Of a DNA stretch of 64,000 nt, positions 45,031-55,735 are shown piece after piece. The notes beneath the pieces were generated by a model. The model did no database searches. It was not told the origin of the DNA and saw only the letters and a list, made by a program, of their open reading frames with translations. How positions within the stretch are numbered: position 1 is the stretch's first letter; each line of letters opens with the position of its first letter. Source of the DNA: Thereva unica (Eukaryota > Arthropoda > Insecta > Diptera > Therevidae); NCBI GenBank assembly GCA_949987705.1, contig OX465281.1, forward strand, positions 194,109,112 to 194,173,111, given 5' to 3'. A program made the translations under genes and the position numbers.

Positions 45031-46140
45031 AATATGTGGGCCGATGATATTGATGCATGTCTGAAATGATCACTCATTTAGGGACATATTGGAAAACGTC
45101 ACTTAAAGCAAAAGATGAGAGCGCAGTCGGAAAACTCAGAATTCAGTACTATTCTCCTCAACATAGGATATACAATAGAAAATGTTCTGAGATTAATGAG
45201 AATGATGGCAATGATGTTGTTTGAAAATTCGTAATAGACGAGGAAATTTTGATGAGCGATATTTATGACGATTTCGAAAATATCAACTCAACTAAATCGA
45301 CTCAACTCAGTAATGCCACAAACATTATACCTAATACTTATAAGTGAAACATCTAAAAAGCGTTACAGTGGATTGTTAACCAGTACCGGTATGACCGAAA
45401 ACGACGAAACTCGAAAACGGGAAGCAGTAACTGTCCTTTTTAGGATCAAATCAGTAGTATCGTCTTAAAATGTTGGCAATCTTCGTCTCAAGCCATGTTC
45501 ACCATGGGGCAAGTTCAGGGTGCCAATTATCTGAGAACGTCAAAATCTACGCGCACGAGACATATTCTGAATAAAATTGGCTAGGAATCTGTTGTGCACG
45601 TAGTATAAAAGTTGTTGGTAAAATCATGTCTTGCAGATTTGTTCTTTGTTTCATTATCCCCTTTTCTTATTCCGGACTATGCACACATAATTATGTTTTA
45701 TTAAAAGGCGTTGCGACGCACGCGGGTTTTTGCTAGTAAATAATAAATTTCATGAAAATATATTAGTAACTTTTAGCGTAAATCCCAAAAATATAAAATC
45801 ACCAGTTTCCTAAAAAAAAGTTTGAACAAGTCCCACAATGATTCTAGTGTTATTTTGAAGAGCCTTATTTATTCGCAAGGAGTTACTCTACAGCCCCATT
45901 TTCATGAAATGTATGTGAGGTTTGATTTAATAGTTTAAAAACTGGTTTGAAAACCACTCTTTTTCCAAAACACATTCATTGAGTTCACTGAGCGTCAAAA
46001 AATCCTTGGGTAGATTTATTGCAACTTTTTCGCTATCCCTCCTCCACTAAAAACACCGATATTATTTTGTCCTATTGAAAGTTTTAATTGTTGCACTAAT
46101 TTTGCAGATTACACACGAGTAACCTTATAATATAAAAAAA
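45031..46140. other. no confident feature
   Basis: Short AT-rich frames only. The first part may be the other side of whatever sequence the hAT-like element interrupted. Confidence 0.35.
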
Positions 46141-46166
46141 TTTATTAACAATGTCGCAAAACTAAT

Positions 46167-46766
46167 TTAATAAGGCATATCTCTAAAGTTCATTGGATCA
46201 GATTGTGATGGATGACGTCCCGGATGATTCATGTACGTTGGTTGTGGATAGTTTGATGCTTCAGCTGCATACTTGGGCAGCGAGTTCATTCCCCATGAAT
46301 TTTGAGGACCATATCTTGGCGACATATCTGGATAGTACTGGCCTGGAGTAGGCTCATCATAACGTTGGCTGGATGAATAGGATGGTGGCATCCATTGTTG
46401 TGGCTGATAAGTAATTGGCTCCTTGTTCATAAAACGATCGGGTTCACCTTCATGTTTGTAAGTCATTCGTTCACGATCCTCAGGATATCGGGAATATTCC
46501 GAAGGTGGTGCAGATTTGTCGTTGGGCGTAAAGTAAACACGTGGTGGGCGCTCCTCTACATAAGGCTGGTCTATTGGAGCAGACAAATACTCCACACTGG
46601 GCCCATATTGTGGTGAAGAATAATAAGATTGATGTTGAGGATTTGCCTATTGGAAAAATATTTGTTTTTTTTTAGTATATTCATCAATAAATTTCCGTTA
46701 AGGTAAATTTAATCAACTTACGTAAGCAACCGCCAAAAGTGTGAAAAATATTCCAATTTTGTTCAT
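46167..46766 (-). CDS. secreted Tyr/Pro-rich protein, candidate eggshell (chorion) gene 2
   Basis: Two exons give a 174-aa protein. Exon 1 (46722-46766) encodes MNKIGIFFTLLAVAY. A 75-bp phase-0 intron (46647-46721) has a GTAAGT donor and TAG acceptor. Exon 2 (46167-46646) starts ANPQHQSYYSSPQYG, so the signal peptide ends at AYA. The mature chain has 19 Tyr in 159 residues (12%) and 28 Pro (about 18%), in motifs such as QYYPDMSPRYG and PPSYSSSQRYDEP, and no Cys. Tyr-rich secreted proteins suit peroxidase-mediated dityrosine cross-linking in eggshell or cuticle. An in-frame upstream ATG at 46778 would add MSNN. I chose 46766 because exon 1 then matches the 14-15 codons of the sister genes. AATAAA (minus, 46141-46146) lies 20 nt past the stop. 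The eggshell role is inferred from structure, promoter and composition. Confidence 0.75.
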
Positions 46767-46819
46767 GTTGTTCGACATTTATACTTGCACGTATGTGACC
46801 ACAAAATAAATTTTGTCTT

Positions 46820-46827
46820 TTTATATA
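46820..46827 (-). promoter_or_regulatory. TATA box of secreted gene 2
   Basis: TATATAAA on the minus strand, 54 bp upstream of ATG 46766; inferred start near 46797. Confidence 0.7.
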
Positions 46828-46864
46828 ATTTTTTGCTGTTTGTTTTTAGTTTTTTTATGCAGTA

Positions 46865-46870
46865 ACGTGA
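46865..46870 (-). promoter_or_regulatory. TCACGT hexamer of secreted gene 2
   Basis: TCACGT on the minus strand, 37 bp upstream of the TATA box, same orientation as in the sister genes. Confidence 0.6.
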
Positions 46871-47884
46871 GATGCAAAAAAATTTTTGAATTATGTAAAA
46901 TCTACACAGAAAAATATGTTGTCGTAAGAAGATTATGAAACTTTTTCTCGAGGTGAAAGATTTATTTAATATAATTTAGAATATTTTTCTTGTTTCAATG
47001 TCTCAAGGTTTTTCTGTTCTTTTTAAATATTTTCATCAATTTTTTTTTACCGGGATAGTTTATGAAATTAGTGCACTTTGGAAACTTACATATCTTTATT
47101 TTACAGTCTATATATGTACCTATTACAAAAATGTTTGTAGTCGAATAAGTAAAAATGACTTGAGTGGTTTAGTTTGTATTTCGATCGTTACCAACCTAAA
47201 GGATGCCCTTTGCATGTATATACATTATGTTGAATTCCTGACTGGTCTAAGGGTTTCTGTAACATTTAAAGGAAACTGAATTAGGGTTGAAGGTCGGATA
47301 TTATTTTTTTCCTTAAGTAGTTGTTTGTACAGTAGCATAGCATTTTACAGTAGCATAGCATTCTGATAAATCAATTAATGCCCAGCAGGAAATTTGGAAG
47401 ACCTCCCTAGAGGATGAATAATGGATCCATTCCAAATAAGTTTTCAGTCATTGATTAGAGAGTTTATACCGTGACTGCGTTTATGTTTTATTAGGTGAGG
47501 AGTTCGTTTTCTGCTTTTAACTATTTAGCACTCGTGAGTACTCCAGCTTCTCCTTTATTCGGATTGCGTCATTCTGTAACTAAAATACTACATATTTGCA
47601 TCCCAGAAATAATTGAAAGCTAAAAAGGAGTCCCCCATTTCATGCTACTTTGAAACTCAAGACGAGATCTCAAATTTCAGTCTACAGCTAGTTTTACGGG
47701 AATACTCCAACTCAACTCTATTGGGGTAATATAGGAGTAATCTTTTTAGGCTTTTTTGGAGGTCAGAAGGAGCCCTCTTTTCCAATGACATGCTAATGTT
47801 GAAATCATGGCAAAAGGAGACATTTGGGAGGTATTAATACCTCTTCTAGGAGACAACCAACATTACTCGAGGAGGCCTCTTTTT
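46871..47884. other. no gene; 18-bp tandem duplication at 47329-47364
   Basis: ACAGTAGCATAGCATT followed by TT or CT occurs twice in a row at 47329-47346 and 47347-47364. Nothing else was recognised. Confidence 0.5.
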
Positions 47885-48322
47885 TCTGACCGCTATCCCC
47901 AGAGGTTCCGGGTCCGAATCCCGGCGGCGCCCACGGTCCTTCGCCTTTCCCACCTAACTTTCCTTCTTTCTTCTCCCCTCTTTACATTCCAGACTCCCCT
48001 GTCATAGCCTTCCCTAGTCCTTTCTCGCTCCACTAAGCGCATACCATCGGTTGGTTGATGAGATTCAACTCGTTTCAGGAGGCATAACACTCCAGCGAGT
48101 TGTTCTCGACGCCCCGATGTCAGAGTCGCGAAATGGTTGTGAGTAGATGGAATAAAATATCGCGGCTAGGTTGTGACAGTTACTTCCTTCTCTTCTCTCT
48201 ATCTTCCGGCTAGAGCTGCTGTTCGACATTCACTCTATACGAAAAAAATAGATTGTCGACAGTACAAAGGGACTTTCCCTAAGACTCTAGTCTGTGACAT
48301 AAAAAAAAACAAAAAAAAAAAA
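47885..48322 (+). mobile_element. SINE-like remnant with tRNA T-arm and poly(A)
   Basis: CCGGGTCCGAATCCCGG (about 47906-47922) is a perfect T-arm stem with a 7-nt loop and matches a pol III B box, followed by CGGCGCC as in tRNA acceptor ends. No A box or other tRNA arms are recognisable upstream. About 400 bp later the sequence ends in a long A run (48301-48326). This is the layout of a tRNA-derived SINE with a degraded head. Confidence 0.45.
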
Positions 48323-48324
48323 AA

Positions 48325-48620
48325 AACCGTCATGTGTTGGTCACGTAACGGGACGACGTCTAGTATTAGGCTCATTCGTGGATGTGGGGTGAATCCTGTG
48401 TTTGAGTTCTTGGAAATTTTATAAGCTATTCTATCTAAAAACGAACTTTTAGACTGTAACAGGTGGGAAACGAAGGACTACAGTAGTGTTGGGTAGGACA
48501 CGACTATAAAATAAAGGGTAAGAGGAGTCTCTTTTTCCTTTTGAACCAGTACAATGTCTCACTTCAAATGAGGCGTAGTGAACGGCTCAAGTGTTGGATA
48601 GATCTATTGCGTTTCCGATT
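48325..48620 (-). mobile_element. family Z 3' end fragment, diverged
   Basis: On the plus strand, CCGTCATGTGTTGGTCACGT and later GAGTTCTTGGAAATTTTATAAG, then CTATCTAAAAACGAAC, parallel the family Z 3' region seen at 9590, 28560 and 51150 (CCGTCATG, TTGAACTCTTGGATG, ATAAACGAAC). It is shorter and more diverged than the others. Confidence 0.5.
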
Positions 48621-49639
48621 TATGTAGAAAAGAGGGATACGATAAATGTTGAATGAATGAATGGGAATATTAATTATCCTGCCTATGAATGTTAATTACA
48701 AAAATACTACATATTTAATTTTTTTGTAAACTGTATAAGAAAAAACATATTTACAAATTTAAAATGAAACTAAAAATTGAAAAAAAAAAAAAACCCAAAA
48801 ATATTTTATTTGTTATAGAGATTTAAAAATAGTATCTGTGACACCTTGTAGCCACTTAACCTATTTCTTCTTTCTACCAGAACTTGAATGGTTTCTGTCG
48901 TTTAATTTGTGGTTTGTATTAAGTCACACACCTGCTTGTCGAAATAATCCCAAATACTAGACTCCAGCTCCGAAAGCGGAGACAATGTTGTAGTTGTAGA
49001 TACTGGCATGGCTTCAGAATCACGCGTTTGAAGTTCTTATACATTAAACTGACTCAGAGTATGAATGAAAGCTACGCCTGCAGAAAGTATATTTATATTT
49101 TGCAATCTCACCTCGCCTAAAAACAAGAAAGAAATGTCACTCGAGTACAAAACTTCACTCTCTCAAAAATTTTAAGAATTGTCTCTGCATTTCGTGTTTA
49201 CAATCTCGCCTCGCCGCAGTTCAAATTTGTAAAGAAGTAAGAAATGTCTCTCCACTTCGTAATTTATAATCGCACGGTACACGCTCATATCCCAGTAGGA
49301 CATTCTTTTTGAACCGGGACATTTAAAAAAGTTGAGGCCTCAGTACAACTTACTATCGTATACGGGACAAATGAACTGCTAGACTAGACTACAGTGTGTG
49401 GCAGTGAGCAGGCTAGGCTAGGTCTGTATTGTCGTGCAGACATGAAATTTTTAATATCAGTGGTACAATCGCTGTACGTACTAATAGCCATACAACATCG
49501 GAGGCTCGTCTACTAAATAATCTTCAATGTACGTCCTTGATACTTATGAATAGTCGTGGCACATCAATGTATTATAGGAAGGTGATTTACTTTCCCCATA
49601 ATTGTTTTGTTGTTAAGATGAATACTTGCAACGAATCGT
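48621..49639. other. no confident feature
   Basis: AT-rich with a pure A run near 48780. No coding or element structure was supported. Confidence 0.4.
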
Positions 49640-49850
49640 TTATCTATAGTGTGTTTCGAAATTAATCAAGCAGAAGGCAACTGTACAAATTCTTTTATTA
49701 GGAAAATCCAGCCATACATGTTTATTCTGTTTTATATGAACCAAGGTTTCAACATCGCTAGCTAATCCACCTGTAACGTCTATGTTTGTTGTAATAATAC
49801 AGGGTGTTGCATCAGGGTTTAGTTGCAATTTATTCCTTCTCTCCCACCCT
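49640..49850 (-). pseudogene. Helitron/PIF1-type helicase fragment
   Basis: The minus strand encodes LNPDATPCIITTNIDVTGGL, then VHIKQNKHVWLDFPN. The pattern P.(I/M)ITTNID...GL..D.E.LVHI followed by VWL.FP resembles the domain 2B region of PIF1-like helicases found in Helitrons. Only ~60 residues remain; no Walker motifs are nearby. Together with the endonuclease-like fragment at 1614-2054, it suggests a Helitron/Helentron lineage in this genome. Confidence 0.45.
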
Positions 49851-49859
49851 CTCTTATTG

Positions 49860-50830
49860 ATTCGTCAAATACAATCTTCAATCATGCCAAGCCGGCAGCT
49901 AAGTTAATTTGAACATCGTCCGCGTACAGCAGGGATTTACAAAAATTCAGTTCTTTTGGAATATCATTAATGAAGAGAGAGAAGAAGAGCGGACTACGTA
50001 TAGAACCTTGTGGTACACCCTTAGATAGGAATGAGAAACTGGGCTCTCATGATTGTCTGTGTAAACCTTTTGAGATCTACCGCTTATGAAATTCCAAATA
50101 AGACGAACTGCGGACGATGAGAAGTTGAATTGAGAAGATATTGATATTTTTTGGCGTGTGATTTACGGAGTCGAAAGGTTTAGAGAAGTCCAGCAGTGAG
50201 AGAATGGTTAACTGATCATGATCAATTTTCAGGCGTAGATCATCCGTTAGTTTCAGGGGGCAGTATTGCAACTGTGGCTCTTCCTAAGGCCATGAAGGAA
50301 TTCAGTTAAAAAGGAATTAGATTCAAGGTAGTAAGAAATTTGAATGTACATTAACTTTACTAGAACTTTGGAGGGACAAAAAAGGATACTAATTGGTCGG
50401 AAGTCCTCTGGAAGAGAGGCATTCGGTTTTTAGGAATTGGAGTAACTTTTGCTTTCTTCCACAAAGTTGGGACAGTAGAAGACGTTAGACAGGAGTTACT
50501 AATGTGAGTGAGAAAAGGAGGTATGGAAGGAAGAATAATTCGAAGAAATTTTAAACTAATGCCGTCAACGCCGACTGCATTTGATCTAATAGGTTGATGA
50601 CCGAAATGACGTTCTCCTCTAACAGTCTCTTAAAGCAAAAACTGGAATCGGAAACGATGTTCGAAACGCCATAGGAGAACCTACTGGAGGATTCTGACAT
50701 TGAAGCTGAGTTGATTATATCATTGTTGCCGCTGGAAGCGGAGCCAACAAACGTAAAAAGGTTTTAAGAACAGTGAGATCAATTTTAACTTGTGATAAAT
50801 GTATGCTGGTAACTCCGATGTTACGAAGAG
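49860..50830 (-). pseudogene. CR1/L2-like reverse transcriptase fragment
   Basis: Broken minus-strand frames encode, in order, VTPV-type text before the RT, PPKF with YYLESNSFLTEF, LKLTDDLRLKIDHDQLTILS, LLDFSKPFDSVNHT (SKAFD in active enzymes), RRLIWNFISG-type text, and GCTTRFYT/LLSLH corresponding to the PQGS-ILGPLLF block. It resembles family Y more than family Z. Many frameshifts; the YADD region is replaced by degraded sequence near 49900. Confidence 0.65.
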
Positions 50831-51089
50831 CACTTTAGGGGGTAAATTAGTATTAAGTTTGGCTGTGTAACAGTCCGATTTGGCGTTCGTTTTCATTCGA
50901 TTTGCACCGATTTGCGTCCAGTTTTCATTCGATTTGCACCTTTTGAAGTGAACGTAAGTTTTGTCACGCTATCCAAATAGAGATTTAATTATAAGCGAAA
51001 ACCAAGGACACACCTTTTTATTGGACCTGTAGTACTTTAAAGGCACAGATTTGTCTAGAAGATATAAGATAAGTTTGTTGAAGTGGTCA

Positions 51090-53110
51090 TCCTGAATTTT
51101 TTTTTTATATGAAAAAACCAAGCTTAGGTGTAACCCTTTGTACTACCAGTCCGCCATGTCGTTCGGCTAATGGTGCAATGTCTAGTAGTAGCTTGGTTTG
51201 AAGAATAGAGGAGAATAGGAAAGGTTAGAGGGGGTCTGGAGGGTATAGAAGAAAATGACGATGAACCTCACGATTGAACTCTAAGATGTTGTACGAGTTC
51301 GGAAATACTGACTGCGGGAGATTATTCCACAGTCGAGTTGTTCTATTCATAAACGAACTTCTAAACAGTATTGTGCGTGAACGAGGGGGCTGTAGGGTAT
51401 GGGGGTGAGCCGAGCGGGCTAGTCTTATGTTGCGGGAAAAGTATTGCCGTGCAGGCAGGAGGTCCTGAATTTCAGTGGAACAGTCGCCAAGGTAATAGCG
51501 ATAAAGTATGGAGAGGGCTGCTACATTCCTACGGTGGCTTAAGGTGTTTATGGAGGCGCGAAAGGGGCCATAACCAATGAGTTTGAGGGCACGATTTTGT
51601 ACCTTGTCGAGACAAGCCAAGGTGGTTTTTGGGGCGCCCTCCCAGATATGTGAGTTGTATTCGAGGCGTAGCCGAATGTAGGATTTGTATATTGTAGCCA
51701 ATGCGGCTGGCTGGAGGAGGAACTTGCATCTCTTGAGAAATCCAAGGCATTGGGAGGCTTGTTTGGCGATTTGGAATATGTGATCGTTCCATCGCAGATG
51801 CTCCGTTAAAGTTACCCCTAGGATGTTGAGAGTTGAGTCAGCCGTTAGATTCTCTCCATCCACCGAGACAGGAGGAAGGTCGGTACAATTTTTGTTGGAG
51901 ATCAGACAGTGTTTCTATTTTGTGGCATTGAATTCGACGCGGTTCATTTCGCCCCAATGAAGAATCGATTCGATATCCCGGTTGATCGAAGCCGACATCA
52001 GTTGACGGTGGTAAAGACAAGGTCTGGCACGTGCTTGTCTTATATTGTCGAAGGAGTAAGAGAATTTCAGAGTACCGTCATCAGCGAAGCAGTGAAGTGG
52101 GTTGGAGGGGATTGAGAGCAGATCATTAATGAAGATTAGAAAAAGTGCGGGTGAGAGAATTGACCCCTGGGGAACTCCGGCCGAAATGGCGTGGGGGTTG
52201 GTTTCGACGCCATCCAATACTACCTTGATTGAACGGCCTGAAAGAAAGCTCTTAATCCAGTTCCTTAGAACTAAGTGTATACCAATAGCTTGGAGTTTAT
52301 TCAAAAGAGCTGGGTGCCTTACTCTGTCAAAAGCCTTTGTTATATCTAGAGCAACTAGCCTAGACTCACCAAAGCTGTGAATGCTTTGGTTGATACGCTC
52401 GGTTAAACACACAAGCAAATCGCCAGTAGACCGTTTAGATCTGAAGCCGTATTGCCTGTCGTGTATAATTTGGTTGGATTCTAGATATTTCATCAGCTTT
52501 TTATTGATTATTTCTCCGTGATTTTGGAGAGAACAGAAGTAATTGCTATTGGGCGGTAGTTTAAGGGGTCGCTGGCTTCACCTTTTTTTGGGATTGGCTG
52601 AACAGGAGCTAGTTTCCAAGAGTCGGGATACACTCCGGAGAAGTAAGACAGGGCAAAAAGTTTGCGCAGAGGTTTAGCCAAAGGTGAGGCACATTTTTTA
52701 AGTACCATAGGGGGGATTTTGTCGGGACCAGTGAATATTAACATCCTGAATATATTACTCCAGCCTAGTGAGAACGCTTCCGTAAGTAAGCTGAAATGGT
52801 CGAGATTTCTAAAATTTCTAAAATAATTTGGTTTTGTAACCTTTTCCCTAGCAGGAAATATGTTATAATTAAGGAAAATGAGATCATGCTCAGAGATTCC
52901 AGGAACAGATATTTGAAATGAAAAGGTTGCAAGGTTTATATTATTAACTACAATTTTATCTCGTTGGAGCAGTATTTTCGATTGGTAGAGAGTACGAAGT
53001 GCAGATCGAAAAAAGTCGCTGGCTAAGTTACACGAGTTAAGAACATTTAAATAAAATCCGAAAATAATATGAGGGCAGCAACATCCTAACCTTGCAATGC
53101 AGGTATACAA
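51090..53110 (-). mobile_element. family Z non-LTR retrotransposon, longest copy
   Basis: 2.0 kb on the minus strand: end of the endonuclease (GISEHDLIFLNYNIF), linker, RT, C-terminal domain and 3' UTR, ending in poly(A) (T run near 51098-51108). Other copies in the window are 3' fragments at 9553, 21706, 28498 and 48325, plus the coding scrap at 24060. 5' truncation with a common 3' end is typical of target-primed reverse transcription. Confidence 0.85.
51225..53110 (-). pseudogene. family Z reverse transcriptase ORF2, broken
   Basis: The first frame (52508-53110) contains GISEHDLIFL, then GPDKIPPMVLKKCA, DSWKLAPVQPIPKKG and NYRPIAITSVLSKITE. After a frameshift near 52500, the second (51915-52493) has QYGFRSKRSTGDLLVCLTER, LVALDITKAFDRV, SAGVPQGSILSPALFLIFIN and HCFADDGTLKF (catalytic FADD). 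An in-frame TAG at 51915-51917 then precedes the last frame (51225-51863), with LNILGVTLTEHLRWNDHIF, AALATIYKSYIRLRLEYNSH and RTTRLWNNLPQSVFPNSYN. Only one frameshift and one point stop interrupt it, so decay is modest. Jockey/CR1-group affinity is by wording. Confidence 0.85.
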
Positions 53111-53768
53111 CAGTTCTAGATTAGAAATTCAAAGAGGCTTATAAATAGCTTCTATCACGCACTTGTTTTCACCCCCAAATAATTCAGAAAAAATAAATTC
53201 GAATAAACAAAAGAAATTGAAGAAACTAGATCAATTAAAAATAAATCGAGGCATACGTCATTTCTTATTGGTTACTCTTATCATGAGCACTCTGTTCCAA
53301 TAAATCAAACTGCATAAGATTGTCTCCAATTTCGTACTGAACCTAGATAATCCATAAAATCACGAAGTTGTTTCAACCAAACCACATCCAAACCGCTCTT
53401 TTCACCAACTTTCGTACAACCTCGATGTTAGTGGTTTCTAGCAGCAGCAGAGAATTTTGTTTTAGCATTTGTCAACCTGGTTTCACATCAAAATACATTA
53501 TAGTTTACCAAAATTCCGAAAATTAATTATCGCGTTTTATGTCACTCGTCTCCTTCCCAACTTCTAGCCTAATCCCGCCCCACTTTAGGTATTATAAATT
53601 TTCAATTAACTTAGAAATTTACAGGTAAATAACCACGACAGGATCAAGGCCTTAGGCACATACGAGTAATGGAAAAACTTTTCATTATAATTTAGCATGT
53701 GTGTGTATTTACATGTGTTTGTACAATCATTTGCACCAAATACAATCAATAATAATTATTGTTTTTTA
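53111..53768. other. no confident feature
   Basis: Short frames only; downstream flank of secreted gene 3. No canonical AATAAA was found close to that gene's stop. Confidence 0.4.
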
Positions 53769-54139
53769 CTAACAAGCTCGAACGTTATTCACCACGACTT
53801 TGTTTAAGGCAGGTTGAGGAAAGTTTTGCACAACAACGTTTCTTGTTGCTGGCAACGCGTTTGTCCATAGAGGGGCGTATGGTAAGCCACCAATGCAAGG
53901 AACGTCTAATCCTGGATAATTGATGTAGGTCCTTACTGCTGACGGTCCTAGTGATGTTACAGTGGCACTGCTCAATCCATTGTTGATGTAATCAATGCGA
54001 TTGAAGCCTGGCCAACATGCAGGAAATGCTGCGGCGGTCTGAAAAATTTATCACGTTAGTCCATTGCAATTATATAAAAGCGTTGAACACTTACGCCAAC
54101 AATAATAAAGATTACAACAAATTTCCTTAAGGTATTCAT
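53769..54139 (-). CDS. small secreted protein, candidate eggshell (chorion) gene 3
   Basis: Two exons give a 104-aa protein. Exon 1 (54095-54139) encodes MNTLRKFVVIFIIVG. A 56-bp phase-0 intron (54039-54094) has a GTAAGT donor and a TTTTTCAG acceptor. Exon 2 (53769-54038) starts TAAAFPACWPGFNRIDYINN, with signal cleavage likely after TAA or TAAA. The mature chain has three Cys (FPACW, VPCIG, RAC at the end), as in gene 1, which likewise starts FP.C. It is rich in Val, Asn, Pro and Ala (ATRNVVVQNFPQPALNKVVV). The ATG lies 70 bp downstream of a TATA box, and a TCACGT hexamer precedes that. No AATAAA was seen near the stop; AATAAT variants are present. Eggshell assignment is by gene structure and promoter, not by a recognised domain. 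Confidence 0.75.
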
Positions 54140-54208
54140 AATGATATTATGTGATGTTCTATGTCAGCTGATAGTGAGTGATACGTGCTGATAAATCTTA
54201 ATCTTCTG

Positions 54209-54216
54209 CTTATATA
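54209..54216 (-). promoter_or_regulatory. TATA box of secreted gene 3
   Basis: TATATAAG on the minus strand, 70 bp upstream of the ATG; inferred start near 54184. Confidence 0.65.
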
Positions 54217-54253
54217 CCTACTTAGATGAAAGCAGATATTTGACAACGACGCG

Positions 54254-54259
54254 ACGTGA
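54254..54259 (-). promoter_or_regulatory. TCACGT hexamer of secreted gene 3
   Basis: TCACGT on the minus strand, 37 bp upstream of the TATA box, the same spacing and orientation as in gene 2. Confidence 0.6.
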
Positions 54260-55284
54260 TTATAAATTAAACAAACTTCTTTGCATTTTTCTTAAAGTAA
54301 AACTAAAAAATTTTCAAGTATTGTTCAAAATATGATGAGTAATAAAAAATATATAAAATTCTTTCGTTAAAATCAAAGTATTAAAATCTCTTTACAATGT
54401 CAGAATAAGAAGCAATTAAAATGTTGTTGAAGATTTGAAATCTAAGATGCATAAATATTATAAGTGCAAATTCTGAGGCTGCATATAAAAAAGTAATTCA
54501 GTAACTCACGAACACCAAGAAATATATCTACTAATAATTAATAGAAAGAATTCTTTACTGGCTTGCTAAACGTTCCTTGAAAAAATGAGCGCCAAAAGGG
54601 CACTCCAGGCATCGCTCTCCTCGAGAGCTGCCAGATCATTACTGCGTTTCTCCCCTGAGTGCTCTAGATTAAGCTATATATTATCCTAAATCTCGTTACT
54701 TGTCCCCTAATATTTTAAAACGTATACTAATCCATGTGAGTAGTGTTGGGCCATGACCTATATTATAATTGGTGCATTTCATTTTCATTGGATTACGTTC
54801 GCCGAAGTAGTTGGTCGCAAATCGTCGTAGTTGCAGCTATTGTGGTGTAGAAGCATCTACGCTGATCTGTATTGGTTCTATTTTCCGATTTTTTCTGTTT
54901 ACAATTTGTCAACTGTCAAAAGAAAAAAAAAGAAGAATTCTCAAGCCATAACAAGGTAACGGAGAGTAGAAAATATCTGTCAAAAAGACTCAATGAACCC
55001 AAATTGCTGGTTTATTCGCAGTCATCGAATAAACCACATGTATCTATTGAAACTGGGCACTAGATTTGGAAAAGGTCGGCCCATTAAAACGTCAAATCTA
55101 GTGACCAGTGCTAAACTTGAATAGATTCTTCAATCATATTTTGATAATTTTGTCAAGGATTTCGACAACAAAATCACTTTTGAAAACATTTCTGAAGGAA
55201 ACAGATTCATAATCATTGTCGATGGCTCAAAATTAGACGTTTTTGGCATTAAAACAAACCGTATTTAATTGCATTCAGTCATTA
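54260..55284. other. no confident feature
   Basis: AT-rich flank; no coding or repeat structure was supported. Confidence 0.4.
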
Positions 55285-55735
55285 TTGACATTCTATGCGC
55301 AGCTTATCTTTAATAACTTTTGCAATGGAAAATACCCTTTCAACTGAGGCATTTGACAATACCAACGCTATTGCAAGTGTGCAAATAGCGTTATTTTTAG
55401 GCTCATCCCTAGCATCTACTTCTGCAAGAACTTTCACCCACAACACGTAGATCATACATTTTCTATTTCAAAACGATGAAGAAGATTCCATTCCTCGATA
55501 ATTTTGAGGATAAATTTTTTATGGCGGATTTTATCTGTGGTGAAGCTGCGGGAGTGAAAATGCTGATTTTCTCTAAATGGAAGCTTTTATTTAGTTTGAT
55601 CAAAAAATCTGTATCGTTATTTGGCTGAAAACTAAGTATACGAATCGCAATTTTTACTAATGCTGGATTCATTGTTGCGGATGAGTCGCGCCACACAAAT
55701 TTCCTAAAAAGAGAATCATCTGAACTACGATTCAT
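55285..55735 (-). pseudogene. hAT transposase C-terminal part (dimerisation domain)
   Basis: The minus strand encodes LVKIAIRILSFQPNNDTDFL and KSFHLEKISIFTPAASPQIK (55463-55735). After a frame change it encodes KNNAICTLAIALVLSNASVE and RVFSIAKVIKDKLR (about 55300-55400). The LSNASVERVFS...IKDKLR block is the hAT-family C-terminal dimerisation domain, needed for transposase oligomers. The upstream end of this stretch (VWRDSSATMNPAL) overlaps the terminal inverted repeat of the foldback at 55667-56103, so the gene is cut there. It is dead. Confidence 0.75.

Noticed and set aside
47906..47928. Possible functional tRNA gene (T-arm with B box)
   Set aside because: No A box, anticodon arm or D arm could be placed upstream; treated as a SINE-like remnant.
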